The position numbers were made by a program, and so were the translations under genes. The notes below the pieces were generated by a model, which saw only the letters and a list, made by a program, of their open reading frames with translations, ran no database searches and was not told where the DNA came from. Positions 33,052 through 41,415 of a stretch of 64,000 nt of DNA are shown in pieces (positions within the stretch are counted from its first letter, which is position 1; every line of letters begins with the position of its first letter). This stretch comes from F23-B02 sp963625655 (lineage in GTDB: Bacteria; Bacillota; Clostridia; Oscillospirales; Oscillospiraceae): positions 6,657 through 70,656 of the forward strand of contig CAVFTS010000004.1 in the NCBI GenBank assembly GCA_963625655.1, written 5' to 3'.

Positions 33052-33924
33052 TTAAATCTCGGTGTGGTGCTTATTTTCGGTGAGAAAAACCGATTTATAC
33101 TCTGCGGAGAGCGTTTTCTTTGTCGCCTCGGCGCTTTGACGGTCAGGGAAGATGCCGAAAACGGCAGACCCTGTGCCGGTCATTATCGCACCGAGCGCAC
33201 CGCAGTCGAGCATACGATTCTTAATCTCGGCGATGCTGCTCATGCGTCGGTCGGGAACGTCCTCAAACACGTTGTACATACGCCGCGCAAGCTTGCTTAG
33301 GTCTCCGTCTATGAGCGCCTCGCAGATGCCGGCGGAGTCGGGGTGACAGCGCAGCTTCACCGAGTCGAGCTTTCGGAAAAGCTCCGGCGTGGAGACGGAA
33401 AACTCCGGCTTGCAGACGACTATGCTGCAATCGGGGAGGGAGGGCAGCGGCAGCAGCATCTCGCCTCTGCCGGTAGCGAGGATGGTGCCGCCGGAGACGC
33501 AGAAGGCAACATCCGAGCCGATGCCGGAGGCGAGGGCTTCAAGCCCGTGCCGGTCGTAGGGCTTGCCGTACATCGTATTTAAGGCACGCAGAACGGCGGC
33601 GGCATCGGACGATCCGCCGGCCATGCCCGCACCGACGGGGATGTTTTTCCTTATGCGGATAAATGCGCCCATGTCGCTTATGCCCTGCGCCTTGAAGAAC
33701 ACCTTTGCGGCACGAACGGCAAGGTTGCGGTCGTCGCAGGGAATGAAACGCAGATTGGTCTGCGCCGTGACCTCGCCATTGGGGCGCAGCTCCACATAAA
33801 CGTTGTCGCTGAGCGTGACCGACTGCATGACCATGAGCATCTCGTGGTAGCCGTCGGGACGCTTGCCGATAACATCGAGCGAAATGTTTATTTTGGCGAA
33901 AGCCCTTTCGTTGATACTTTTCAT
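33052..33924 (-). CDS. ispE: 4-diphosphocytidyl-2-C-methyl-D-erythritol kinase
   Basis: GHMP kinase of the MEP isoprenoid pathway, 290 aa. The N terminus AFAKINISLDVIGKRPDGYHEM carries the substrate-binding Lys and His, the ATP loop is NIPVGAGMAGGSSDAAAVLRAL near residue 92, and the C-terminal glycine motif is GAIMTGTGSAVFGIF. Its start overlaps the stop of the phosphoglycerate mutase gene by 4 bp (ATGA). It shows use of the MEP and not the mevalonate route. Confidence 0.95.
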   Translation of the reverse strand: MKSINERAFAKINISLDVIGKRPDGYHEMLMVMQSVTLSDNVYVELRPNGEVTAQTNLRFIPCDDRNLAVRAAKVFFKAQGISDMGAFIRIRKNIPVGAGMAGGSSDAAAVLRALNTMYGKPYDRHGLEALASGIGSDVAFCVSGGTILATGRGEMLLPLPSLPDCSIVVCKPEFSVSTPELFRKLDSVKLRCHPDSAGICEALIDGDLSKLARRMYNVFEDVPDRRMSSIAEIKNRMLDCGALGAIMTGTGSAVFGIFPDRQSAEATKKTLSAEYKSVFLTENKHHTEI

Positions 33925-35150
33925 TTTTCAAACAGCATGGACATGAGGGCGACGCCGGAGTTTACCATCGGCCCCGCTTCGCCGCTTTTTTCGGTGTACG
34001 GCAGACCGCAGCCGTCGGAATATCTGCTGTCATAGAGCATATACGGCACGGGGTCTCCGTCGTGACCTCTCGTCGAGGTGAGGGTTTTGTGGTCGGACAG
34101 GAAGAGGATGCGGTAGTCCCAGCCCCGCTTGTCCATCTCGGCGCACAGGGGACGGATCATCCTTGTGTCAAGCCATTGGATGCCGAGCAGCTTACCGTCA
34201 AGGTCGCCGTTGTGCGTACACTCGTCGGGCGCTTCGACGTGGACGGCGACAAAGTCGTGCCGGCTCAGCACGTCAAGCGCTGCGTTCATCTTGCTCTCAT
34301 AGTCGGTGTCTATCTCTCCCGTGGCGCCGTCGGGACAGATCATGTCAAGCCCTATGAGCTTCGCAATGCCGTGGCAGAGCGGGACTGCCGATATTACGGC
34401 GCCGTCAAAGCCGTAGCGCTCCTTGAAATCGGGAAGTGCTACGGCGGTGCCTTCCGCCCAGAACCAAATGCCGTTTGCGGGCATTTTGCCCTCACCACGC
34501 AGCTCCTCGCACAGCGGGTGACGGTCGAGAATCTCATTTGCACGGCGCATAAGCTCAAGCAGAGTCACGGCGTTTTCACAGCCGGAGGGCAGGATGGGGC
34601 CGATCTTCTCGCCGAGGTGATCGTGCGGCGGTATGAGCTTTATCCCCTTGATGCTTGCGCCCGACTGCTGCGCAATGTGCCTGAAGGAGTGACCGAGGTT
34701 TATTTTCATTCCCGCCTTCTCCGCCAGCGGCGCAAAGTCGGGATGCTCAAACAGAGCGGTGATTATCGCATCGGACACGTCCCCGTCGATGCTGCCGGCG
34801 GAGTGAGACAGGATGCACTTTTCTTCGAAGGGCATATCGCCGTCGGAGAGCGTGACCATATTGCAGCGATATGCGATGTCGCCGTCGGGAAGCTCGATGC
34901 CGCTTGCCGCCGCCTCCAAGGGCGCACGTCCCTTAAAGTACAGCGTGGGGTCACAGCCGAAGATCGAGAGAATTGCGGTGTCGCTTCCGGGGGGCAGCCC
35001 CTCCGGCACGTTGCGGACGCTGCCGACCTCGCCCTTTGCGGCAAGGGCGTCGATAAAGGGCTTTTCCGCAGCCTCAAGCGGTGTTTTTCCGTTCAGCTCC
35101 GGAACGGGATTATCCGCCATTCCGTCGCCGATAATAAGCACATATTTCAT
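33921..35150 (-). CDS. cofactor-independent phosphoglycerate mutase, archaeal (ApgM) type
   Basis: A 409 aa alkaline-phosphatase-fold enzyme interconverting 2- and 3-phosphoglycerate. It opens KYVLIIGDGMADNPVPELNGKTPLEAAEKP and has GLPPGSDTAILSIFGCDP, in which the Ser is the phosphorylated residue. Metal ligands appear in VHVEAPDECTHNGD and FLSDHKTLTSTRGHDGDPVPYMLY. This family is the alternative to GpmI, and some members act as homoserine kinases (ThrH/PgmL-like), so the substrate is fairly but not fully certain. ATG 35150 follows AGGAAG at suitable spacing. Confidence 0.85.
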   Translation of the reverse strand: MKYVLIIGDGMADNPVPELNGKTPLEAAEKPFIDALAAKGEVGSVRNVPEGLPPGSDTAILSIFGCDPTLYFKGRAPLEAAASGIELPDGDIAYRCNMVTLSDGDMPFEEKCILSHSAGSIDGDVSDAIITALFEHPDFAPLAEKAGMKINLGHSFRHIAQQSGASIKGIKLIPPHDHLGEKIGPILPSGCENAVTLLELMRRANEILDRHPLCEELRGEGKMPANGIWFWAEGTAVALPDFKERYGFDGAVISAVPLCHGIAKLIGLDMICPDGATGEIDTDYESKMNAALDVLSRHDFVAVHVEAPDECTHNGDLDGKLLGIQWLDTRMIRPLCAEMDKRGWDYRILFLSDHKTLTSTRGHDGDPVPYMLYDSRYSDGCGLPYTEKSGEAGPMVNSGVALMSMLFEK

Positions 35151-35277
35151 AAGCATCTTCCTATAATTAAATTTAAGTCTATACTACACTAAAAATCGAC
35201 GATTGAAAAGGGTAATTGTTGATTTTTTGCCCGCCATGTGAGAAAATGTCAGCAGCGAACACGGAAGGGTGAAGCAT

Positions 35278-36132
35278 ATGAGAAAAAGCAAAAAGCTGCC
35301 GAAGTGGGCGGCCATCGTCATTTTGGTAGCGGCAATCGCAGTTTATGCGATAGATTACTTTGCGCAGGACAGAGTGACGGAGCCGATGGACGGGCTGTAT
35401 GTCCATTTTATCGACATCGGTCAGGGTGATGCGTCGCTCATCGTCTGTGACGGAATGACCATGCTGATAGACGGCGGCGAGGCGGACGAGGCTGACAGGC
35501 TTGTCGAATACCTTGAGCGGCAGGGGGTCAAAACGCTTGACTATGCGGTATGCACCCATTCCCATGCCGACCACTGCGGCGGTCTTGACAAGGCAATAGA
35601 GCGCTTCGGCGCCGAGACGGTGTTCACGTCGCCGTACACGACGGAGATAAACCAGTATAAGCAGGTCGTCGAGGCGACAGACGAGGTGGGAGCGGAGCTT
35701 TGCGTTCCGGACTTCGGTGTCGAGTACAGGCTCGGCGATGCGGTGTTTACCTTCATAGGACCCGTTGAGGAGTATTCCGACACGAATAACAACAGCCTTG
35801 TCCTGCGTCTCACATACGGTGACAAGAGCTTTCTCTTTACCGGCGACATGGAGCGGGGAGCCGAGAACGATCTTTTAGACTCAGGGGCGAAGCTTTCAAG
35901 CGACGTGCTGAAGGTTGGGCATCACGGCTCATCTACCTCGACAAGCTACCGCTTCCTGTACGAGGTGTCGCCGGAAATCGCCGTCATATCCTGCGGCGAG
36001 GGCAACGACTACGGTCACCCGCACGAAGAAGTGCTCAGCAGACTGAGCGATGCCGACGTCACGGTGTACAGAACGGACCTCGACGGCAGCGTCGTGCTGT
36101 TCTGTGACGGCATGACGGTAACGAAAAAGTGA
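35278..36132 (+). CDS. ComEC/Rec2-like metallo-beta-lactamase-fold hydrolase
   Basis: A 284 aa protein with one N-terminal membrane helix (residues ~10-28) and an extracellular MBL domain like the C-terminal part of ComEC. Motifs are FIDIGQGDASLIV, MLIDGGEADEAD, the metal site THSHADHCGGLDKAI, FLFTGDMERGAENDLL and LKVGHHGSSTSTSYRFL. Stand-alone proteins of this kind are thought to be surface nucleases or phosphodiesterases; no competence channel is present here. ATG 35278 follows GAAGGGTGAAG. It is coupled to the NUDIX gene. Confidence 0.87.
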   Translation: MRKSKKLPKWAAIVILVAAIAVYAIDYFAQDRVTEPMDGLYVHFIDIGQGDASLIVCDGMTMLIDGGEADEADRLVEYLERQGVKTLDYAVCTHSHADHCGGLDKAIERFGAETVFTSPYTTEINQYKQVVEATDEVGAELCVPDFGVEYRLGDAVFTFIGPVEEYSDTNNNSLVLRLTYGDKSFLFTGDMERGAENDLLDSGAKLSSDVLKVGHHGSSTSTSYRFLYEVSPEIAVISCGEGNDYGHPHEEVLSRLSDADVTVYRTDLDGSVVLFCDGMTVTKK

Positions 36133-36140
36133 GAAAAGAG

Positions 36141-36668
36141 ATGGATAAAATGCCTGAGCTGTGGGATGTTTACAACATCGACAGAGTGAAAACGGGGCGT
36201 ACCGCCGTGCGCGGCGAGGCGCTTGCACCGGGGGATATGCATTTGGTGATCCACATCTGCATATTCGGAAGCGACGGGCGGCTGCTCATTCAGCAGCGGC
36301 AGCCGTGGAAAACGTGGCCGGAGTATTGGGACGTGACCGTCGGCGGCAGTGCGCTGACGGGGGAGAACTCACGTCAGGCGGCGCACAGGGAACTGCTTGA
36401 GGAGTTGGGACTTGACATAGACTTCACAAAACTGCGCCCGACCTTTACGCACAATTTCGACGAGGGCTTTGACGACTTTTACATCCTCGTGAGGGACGTG
36501 GACATACATAAGCTGCGTCTCCAGCCGGAGGAGGTAAAGTCGGTCGCATGGGCAACGGCGGACGAGGTGTTTCGCATGATGGACGAGGGACGCTTCATAC
36601 CGTTTTACAAAAGCTTTATTCAAAGCCTTTTTGACCTTCGGGGCAAATCCGACTTCCTGAATACATAA
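36141..36668 (+). CDS. NUDIX hydrolase (COG1443-like)
   Basis: A 175 aa protein. The Nudix box GSALTGENSRQAAHRELLEELGL lies near residue 75 with intact REXXEE residues (REllEELG). The N terminus ELWDVYNIDRVKTGRTAVRGE matches the IPP-isomerase-like NUDIX branch of unknown substrate. The start is uncertain: ATG 36141, ATG 36150 or GTG 36129 (which overlaps the previous stop) are all possible, and none has a strong Shine-Dalgarno. Confidence 0.85.
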   Translation: MDKMPELWDVYNIDRVKTGRTAVRGEALAPGDMHLVIHICIFGSDGRLLIQQRQPWKTWPEYWDVTVGGSALTGENSRQAAHRELLEELGLDIDFTKLRPTFTHNFDEGFDDFYILVRDVDIHKLRLQPEEVKSVAWATADEVFRMMDEGRFIPFYKSFIQSLFDLRGKSDFLNT

Positions 36669-36703
36669 CGAAAAACCGCTCTCAAAGAGGGCGGTTTTTC
36701 GTT
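36668..36703. terminator. bidirectional terminator
   Basis: Stem AACGAAAAACCGCTCTC / GAGGGCGGTTTTTCGTT with a 3 nt loop, between convergent NUDIX and UbiB genes. Confidence 0.9.
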
Positions 36704-38057
36704 ATTCATCTTCGTCCGGAGCTTCGTCCTCGACGGGGTGCGGCGCATCGTTATATGAGAGTGCCTCGCCGGAAATAAGCCTTCGGTGCGAAACCTTTTT
36801 CGTTATGGAGCCGGCTATGCCGCCGACCATGGACTGGGCGGCAAGGTGCTTGCCTATGATGGTCGAAAGATCGGTCTCCGGCGCAAGCTGAGAGACGGTC
36901 CCCTCCATGATGGATATGCTGCGCCAGAACATCGTCATTGACTTCGGGATGCGTATACCGTAGCTGCGTGCGATCCGATACAGGTCGGAGAATATCTCGA
37001 CCGTGCTGCTCATTTCCTCCATCGTGATAATGCGGTACTTGTCGAGATAGGTGCGCATACTTTCGAAAAATCCGTCTCTGTCGATGCTCTCCGGCGTTTC
37101 GCAGATACGCAGAACGGCGTCGGCAAAGGAAATGTGGTCGTTCGTGACGATGGCACGCATACAGACCTTAATAAGCTCGGCACAGTCCTCGGTGAGCGTT
37201 CCCATCATGCCGAGGTCGAGCCAAACTATCCTGCCGTTTTCGACGTGGACATTGCCGGGGTGCGGGTCTGCGTGGAAGAAATGATCCTCCGCAAACTGCT
37301 TTATGTAATTGTTTATAAACTTCGTGCAGACCTCGGAGACGTCGTAGCCGTCACGAAGCAGCGCCTCGGTGTCGTTAAGCTCGCAGCCGCCGATATACTC
37401 CATGACGAGTATGTTTTTCGTTGTCAGCTCGTCAAAGACCTTGGGGCAGTAGACGTATTTTATGCCCTCTGTGTTTTTGCGCAGGCGGCGAATATTTTCC
37501 GCCTCACGCAGAAAATCCATCTCCTGCTGAGCGACCTGCCACATTTCGTCGAGAGTGTCGCCGAGGTCCATGACGTCGCTTATCTTCTTGAGCTTCACTA
37601 TGCCGAGCGCCGATTTGAGAAGCTTGATGTCACGCTCCATCGTGTCGTATATGTCGGGGCGCTGCACCTTGATCGCAACACGGGTGCCGTCGGGCAGATA
37701 CGCCTCATGCACCTGCGCAATGGACGCAGAGCCGAGGGGTATCGGCATTATGTGTGTAAATACTGTGTTCCAAGGCTTGCCGTATTCCTCGCTTATGATC
37801 TCCTTTATCTGCACCGTCACGAGCTGCGTTGCACTCGTGCGCAGACTCTCAAGCTTTTTGCAGTATTCCGGCGGAACGATCTCGGGGTGCATGGACAGAA
37901 GCTGACCGATCTTGACGTAGGTCGGGCCAAGCTCCTTGAGCATTTCGCAGAATCTGTCGGGCGTAAGCCCTTCGCCGAGGTTGTAGCGGCTGAGCGTTTT
38001 CACGATCTCAAGGACACGCTTTACACCGCCCATGCTGTCATACATCGAATTTGCCAT
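36702..38057 (-). CDS. ABC1/UbiB family atypical kinase
   Basis: A 451 aa membrane-associated kinase-like protein. The UbiB KxGQ motif is in PTYVKIGQLLSMHPEIVPPEY near residue 53, the alanine-rich-loop equivalent is IPLGSASIAQVHEAYL, the lysine is in VAIKVQRPDI, and the catalytic and metal motifs are HFFHADPHPGNVHV and WLDLGMMG. Family members control quinone or isoprenoid lipid biology in other bacteria. Its partner here is unknown, as no quinone genes lie nearby. ATG 38057 follows AAGGACTGAG; longer in-frame extensions run into the upstream gene. Confidence 0.9.
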   Translation of the reverse strand: MANSMYDSMGGVKRVLEIVKTLSRYNLGEGLTPDRFCEMLKELGPTYVKIGQLLSMHPEIVPPEYCKKLESLRTSATQLVTVQIKEIISEEYGKPWNTVFTHIMPIPLGSASIAQVHEAYLPDGTRVAIKVQRPDIYDTMERDIKLLKSALGIVKLKKISDVMDLGDTLDEMWQVAQQEMDFLREAENIRRLRKNTEGIKYVYCPKVFDELTTKNILVMEYIGGCELNDTEALLRDGYDVSEVCTKFINNYIKQFAEDHFFHADPHPGNVHVENGRIVWLDLGMMGTLTEDCAELIKVCMRAIVTNDHISFADAVLRICETPESIDRDGFFESMRTYLDKYRIITMEEMSSTVEIFSDLYRIARSYGIRIPKSMTMFWRSISIMEGTVSQLAPETDLSTIIGKHLAAQSMVGGIAGSITKKVSHRRLISGEALSYNDAPHPVEDEAPDEDE

Positions 38058-38068
38058 TATCTCAGTCC

Positions 38069-38728
38069 TTATTCGGAAATATCGGTATCGAGAATGCGGC
38101 AGAAGCAAAGCTGACCGCCGTCGTCCGTAAAGCTCACCTGCGTACCGTCTATGAGCGTGTAAGCGTCGGGCTTCACGGCAAAGACCGTGTTTGTGCCGAC
38201 CTTCCAAAGGTACACGGCGCCGTCGTAGTCAAGCTCTCCGGCACGGAGCGCCTGACGTATGCTCATTCCGACATCTTCGTAATTAAGGGAACCGTCCCCG
38301 CTGAGGCTTATCCTGCCCAGCTCGTTCGGGGGAGACTCCGGGTCAATGACGTAGCCCGTCATCTCGGTGCCGTCCTCGTCGATAAAGCTGACACGGGTAA
38401 AGCCGGAATCGCTTCCGGCAATTATGGTGAGGTCGTCGGCGTTTGTCAGGAACACGGCTCCCTTGCCGCACCAGACCCAAACACAGCCCTCATGACCCTC
38501 TGACGCTTTTTCAAACTTTGAGTAGTCGGCTCTGCATATCGCCTGAGCATCGGCCGGGGAGTCGGCGGAAAGACCTTTAACGTCAAGCTTGCACACGGGC
38601 GCAATGCGTGAGGTGTAGATAAGTACGGCTATAAGCACCGCAAGCAGAACGACTGCGGTTATGATTATATATGCGGCGTAGGATTTTTTGGAGGAGCGCC
38701 TGCTCCTGCCTTTGCTGTGTGCTGCCAT
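38069..38728 (-). CDS. membrane-anchored protein of unknown function
   Basis: A 219 aa protein with a basic N terminus (SKGRSRRSSKKSY), one transmembrane helix (residues ~18-41) and an extracellular part with no family I recognise. The outer part contains ADAQAICRADYSKFEKASEG and repeated beta-strand-like stretches. It lies 11 bp upstream of the UbiB gene on the same strand, so the two are probably co-transcribed. Confidence 0.7.
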   Translation of the reverse strand: MAAHSKGRSRRSSKKSYAAYIIITAVVLLAVLIAVLIYTSRIAPVCKLDVKGLSADSPADAQAICRADYSKFEKASEGHEGCVWVWCGKGAVFLTNADDLTIIAGSDSGFTRVSFIDEDGTEMTGYVIDPESPPNELGRISLSGDGSLNYEDVGMSIRQALRAGELDYDGAVYLWKVGTNTVFAVKPDAYTLIDGTQVSFTDDGGQLCFCRILDTDISE

Positions 38729-38898
38729 TGTCTGCCTCCGTTAATAATAAGCATACGCTTTATAATACCAAATTTTCAACATTCGCACAAGCCCTTTAAG
38801 CTCAATAATTGCATTGTCGAAAAGTGAAAATTTGCGTGTGTCTTTGGGGAATATACGGTATCATATTAAAATAATGTGTGACGGAGGGAAAATTACGC

Positions 38899-39042
38899 AT
38901 GTCTTGTAAGAATTGCGGTGCGGCAATAGATGAGGGACAAATGAGCTGCCACGTCTGCGAAACTGTGGTGCCGTCGGAGAGCAATACAGGGGCGGGAATC
39001 TTGATTTGTCCGACTCGGTTTATTCGCAATCCGGTGCATTGA
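38899..39042 (+). pseudogene. truncated zinc-ribbon protein (47 aa ORF)
   Basis: After a good ribosome-binding site (GGAGGGAAAA) the ORF reads MSCKNCGAAIDEGQMSCHVC, a complete CxxC-x(11)-CxxC zinc ribbon, then leaves homology and stops after 47 codons. The other frame stays open from about 39000 to beyond the hairpin at 39135, so a frameshift in a longer zinc-ribbon membrane protein is possible. It may also be a real microprotein. Confidence 0.45.
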
Positions 39043-39134
39043 AAACCGTTGGTGCTGTTTACGGTATTGTGCTTATGCCTTTGCGTTGTTTGCGTTCTGA
39101 CGCCGCTCCCTTCGATTCCCGATTTGCAGATAGC

Positions 39135-39173
39135 AAAAAGAAGCAGTCCACCTTTGGTGAACTGCTTCTTTTT
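39135..39173 (-). terminator. terminator of the tRNA-Glu/tRNA-Met unit
   Basis: On the minus strand AAAAAGAAGCAGT pairs with ACTGCTTCTTTTT, with CACC/GGTG inner pairs, directly after the tRNA-Glu CCA end. Confidence 0.88.
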
Positions 39174-39247
39174 GGTGACCCGTACGGGAATCGAACCCAT
39201 GTTACCGCCGTGAAAGGGCGGTGTCTTAACCGCTTGACCAACGGGCC
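39173..39247 (-). tRNA. tRNA-Glu (TTC)
   Basis: 75 nt including an encoded CCA. The acceptor GGCCCGT pairs with ACGGGTC, the anticodon loop is CTTTCAC with anticodon TTC at 39212-39214, and the T arm carries GGTTCGAATCC. Confidence 0.97.
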
Positions 39248-39253
39248 TAAATT

Positions 39254-39281
39254 AAGGCGCAGGTAAAAATATCTGCGCCTT
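39254..39281 (-). other. hairpin between tRNA-Met and tRNA-Glu
   Basis: AAGGCGCAG / CTGCGCCTT arms follow tRNA-Met with a weak U tract. It may be a partial terminator or a processing signal. Confidence 0.5.
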
Positions 39282-39283
39282 TT

Positions 39284-39360
39284 TGGTAGCGGCACCTGGA
39301 TTCGAACCGGGGACACTGCGGGTATGAACCGCATGCTCTAGCCAACTGAGCTATGCCGCC
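39284..39360 (-). tRNA. tRNA-Met (CAT), elongator type
   Basis: 77 nt with encoded CCA. The acceptor GGCGGCA/TGCCGCT-type stem, D arm TAGCTCAGTTGGCTAGAGC and anticodon loop TTCATAC (CAT at 39324-39326) resemble elongator tRNA-Met of Firmicutes. A CAT anticodon can also mean tRNA-Ile2 after lysidine modification, which is less likely here. Confidence 0.92.
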
Positions 39361-39436
39361 ATCTCTCAAATGAGCAATGAGAATTTTAGCAGAAACAGCC
39401 CACGTTGTCAACCGTTTTTTCGATTTTTATTAAAAT

Positions 39437-40141
39437 TTATTGCGGAGGGAGGTAGGAATCGGGGTCAACGCTCGCACCGTCAACGCTCATTGCAAAGTGC
39501 AGATGCGCAGGCTGTCCTATCTCGCACAGGGCGCTGTCGCCCACGGAGCCGATGACGTCGCCCGCTCTCACGGTGTCACCCTCGTTCACGGTCGGGGTCT
39601 CGGCAAGGTTTGAGTATACGGTCTTGATGCCGCCGCCGTGACTTATTACGACCGTGGTGCCGTAAAGATCGTCCTGCTTTATGCTCTCGACCGTTCCGTC
39701 CGCCGCAGCACGGACCACCGCACCCGCTTCGGCGCCGATGTCGATGCCGTCGTGCGTCCGCCAATCCTTCATCGTCACGTCATAGGCGAGCGTCTCGATC
39801 GAGTAGGCACGGTCAACCTGACCCACCACGGGGCGCACCCACGAGGTCGGAGCCGTGTCCGACACGACGGTGCCGGTGACCTCCGCATCTTCGACTTTGA
39901 CTTCGGGCGTTGTCTGCGGGGGCGTGGTGACGATCACGGGGAGCTTGTCCTTCTTGCCGTCTTCGTTTTTGATGACGTCGGAAATCTCGATCTTGGGATT
40001 CGTCTTTGCGGCGTCGTCGCCTCTCGACGCAAGACTCCACACCGAAGCGCCTATGACCGCTATACATAGTACAAGGACTATGTAATAGCCCTTTCCGGCA
40101 AAGAATTTTTCCGTTTTTCCGCCGGTTTTACCGTTATCCAT
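39437..40141 (-). CDS. M23 peptidase, SpoIIQ-like
   Basis: A 234 aa membrane-anchored endopeptidase-type protein. A helix at residues ~19-37 precedes a Thr/Pro/Val linker and a LytM/M23 domain. The zinc ligands are complete: HDGID (His and Asp) and HLHF, which distinguishes it from Bacillus SpoIIQ, where the site is degenerate, and matches clostridial SpoIIQ. Together with SpoIIIAH it would form the channel between forespore and mother cell and may cut peptidoglycan. Vegetative M23 proteins look similar, so the sporulation role is an inference. ATG 40141 follows GGAGGTT. Confidence 0.8.
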   Translation of the reverse strand: MDNGKTGGKTEKFFAGKGYYIVLVLCIAVIGASVWSLASRGDDAAKTNPKIEISDVIKNEDGKKDKLPVIVTTPPQTTPEVKVEDAEVTGTVVSDTAPTSWVRPVVGQVDRAYSIETLAYDVTMKDWRTHDGIDIGAEAGAVVRAAADGTVESIKQDDLYGTTVVISHGGGIKTVYSNLAETPTVNEGDTVRAGDVIGSVGDSALCEIGQPAHLHFAMSVDGASVDPDSYLPPQ

Positions 40142-40227
40142 AGAATCAACCTCCAATATTATCGGTTGCTTCTATTTTTGCCGTGTTTTGTATTTAATAT
40201 ACACAAAAAATCAAAGCGGGGAGAAGG

Positions 40228-40656
40228 TTACCTCGTCCCCGTAGAGCCGAAACCGCCTCTGCTTTCGCTTTTGAGGCTCTCGACCGTTTCAAAGCACAGC
40301 GCCGGCTGATTTTTCATTATTCTGAACTGACAAATGCGGTCGCCCTTGTGAATGACCGTGTCACGCAGAGCGATGGCGGGCATACGCCACTCGTCCTCCT
40401 CGCCGCAGAAGGAGTTGTCGATGATGCCGACGCTGTTGGCGGCGATGATGCCGAACTTCGCAAAGGTCGATGACCTCGGCGCAAGATGCGCTTCAAAGCC
40501 TTCCGGCAGGATCATGCCGACACCGAGGCGGATAAGGCGGAACTCACCGCTTTTCATTGTGACGTCCTCCGCCGCACGCAGATCGACCCAGTCGCCCTTG
40601 CACATCGGAGCCACAGACTCAATGTCGGTAAAATACTTTATCTTTATTGTTTCCAT
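40228..40656 (-). CDS. dut: dUTP diphosphatase
   Basis: Trimeric dUTPase converting dUTP to dUMP, 142 aa. The five family motifs are readable: DLRAAED, PRSSTFAKFGI, SVGIIDNSFCGEEDEW, RICQFRI, and the C-terminal GGFGSTGTR that closes over the base. ATG 40656 follows AGGTGAG. It complements the family 4 uracil-DNA glycosylase encoded near 2.1 kb. Confidence 0.95.
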   Translation of the reverse strand: METIKIKYFTDIESVAPMCKGDWVDLRAAEDVTMKSGEFRLIRLGVGMILPEGFEAHLAPRSSTFAKFGIIAANSVGIIDNSFCGEEDEWRMPAIALRDTVIHKGDRICQFRIMKNQPALCFETVESLKSESRGGFGSTGTR

Positions 40657-40743
40657 TATGCTCACCTGCAATTATAAATATGAAAACAATATAACACGCC
40701 CGCCGCCGTATAACAACAGCTTTTTGCTCTGGACAGAAGGTAA

Positions 40744-40905
40744 CTCCACCAAAAAAGCAGCTGCTCTTTTTGGGCAACTGCTTTAGACTAAATCCGAAAA
40801 TTAAAAAATAAGGAGAATGAGCAAAGGCTATCATGGGGAGAGTGCGAGAGGGGGTTGGGCATCCGCTCTCGCAAAATTTGAGCGAAGCGGATGAGTTTCT
40901 CCACC
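40744..40905. repeat. ~160 bp element bounded by CTCCACCAAAAAAG direct repeats
   Basis: CTCCACCAAAAAAG occurs at 40744-40757 and again at 40899-40912, each copy leading into a terminator-like hairpin (40752-40784 and 40897-40949). Between them CATCCGCTCTCGC and GAGCGAAGCGGATG form a second inverted repeat. The right copy is the reverse complement of the tRNA-Val 3' end. No ORF is visible. It may be a non-coding repeat that spreads behind tRNA terminators. Confidence 0.5.
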
Positions 40906-40949
40906 AAAAAAGAACAGCCGCATTGCGGCTGTTCTTTTTTGGTGGAGAA
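40897..40949 (-). terminator. 26 bp perfect palindrome terminating tRNA-Val and including its 3' end
   Basis: Arms 40897-40922 and 40924-40949 are perfectly complementary. The inner part AAAAAAGAACAGCCGC with its T run is a normal terminator; the outer ten bases repeat TTCTCCACCA, the 3' end of tRNA-Val itself, so the stem can extend into the mature tRNA. Confidence 0.85.
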
Positions 40950-41016
40950 TAGCAGACTCGAACTGCTGACCTCTCGCGTGTGAGGCGAGCGCTCTAACCG
41001 GCTGAGCTAATTCTCC
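40940..41016 (-). tRNA. tRNA-Val (CAC)
   Basis: 77 nt with encoded CCA. Acceptor GGAGAAT pairs with ATTCTCC, anticodon loop CTCACAC has CAC at 40980-40982, and the T arm contains AGTTCGAGTCT. Confidence 0.96.
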
Positions 41017-41343
41017 GAAACGTATTACCCAAACAGTATAGCATTACCGAGGAAATATTTCAAGAGCGAAATTTGCGTTTTTGCGTCGGATTTTTTCGGA
41101 CGCCGTGTCCGATGTGCCGTGTTAGCGGAATATGTATGAAAACAAAAACAAAATCGGTGATTTTGCCAATTTGTGCATCCGTATTAAATAAAAATGCACT
41201 TTTGGGCATTTCGGAGAAAAATGCAATCAAAAGCAGTGCAAAAATTGCGCCATAAGGCACGCATTGTCTAATATCCACAAAAAAACGGGGCGATTTTTGT
41301 CGGTTTTTAATGGCGCTTGTCTACAAATTAACGGGTTAAAATG
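41017..41343. other. AT-rich intergenic region, no gene seen
   Basis: About 330 bp between tRNA-Val and the promoter of the kor operon. A 60-codon ORF at 41073-41255 lacks a ribosome-binding site and any known feature. GTCGG/CCGAC-type short repeats occur, but I see no clear RNA structure. Confidence 0.5.
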
Positions 41344-41372
41344 TTGACCGAAGCACTTGTTGATGTTAAAAT
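41344..41372 (+). promoter_or_regulatory. promoter of the P-loop/korDABC operon
   Basis: TTGACC at 41344-41349, 17 nt spacer, TAAAAT at 41367-41372. Confidence 0.75.
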
Positions 41373-41415
41373 ATAGCCGTTGCAGTATGCATATGCTGCG
41401 CAGAGGAGCAGATAC

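Noticed and set aside
40744..40790. possible remnant of another tRNA gene
   Set aside because: Only CTCCACCA matches a tRNA 3' end; no T arm, anticodon arm or D arm can be drawn.
41073..41255. 60-codon ORF between tRNA-Val and the kor promoter
   Set aside because: No ribosome-binding site, AT-rich, no conserved feature.
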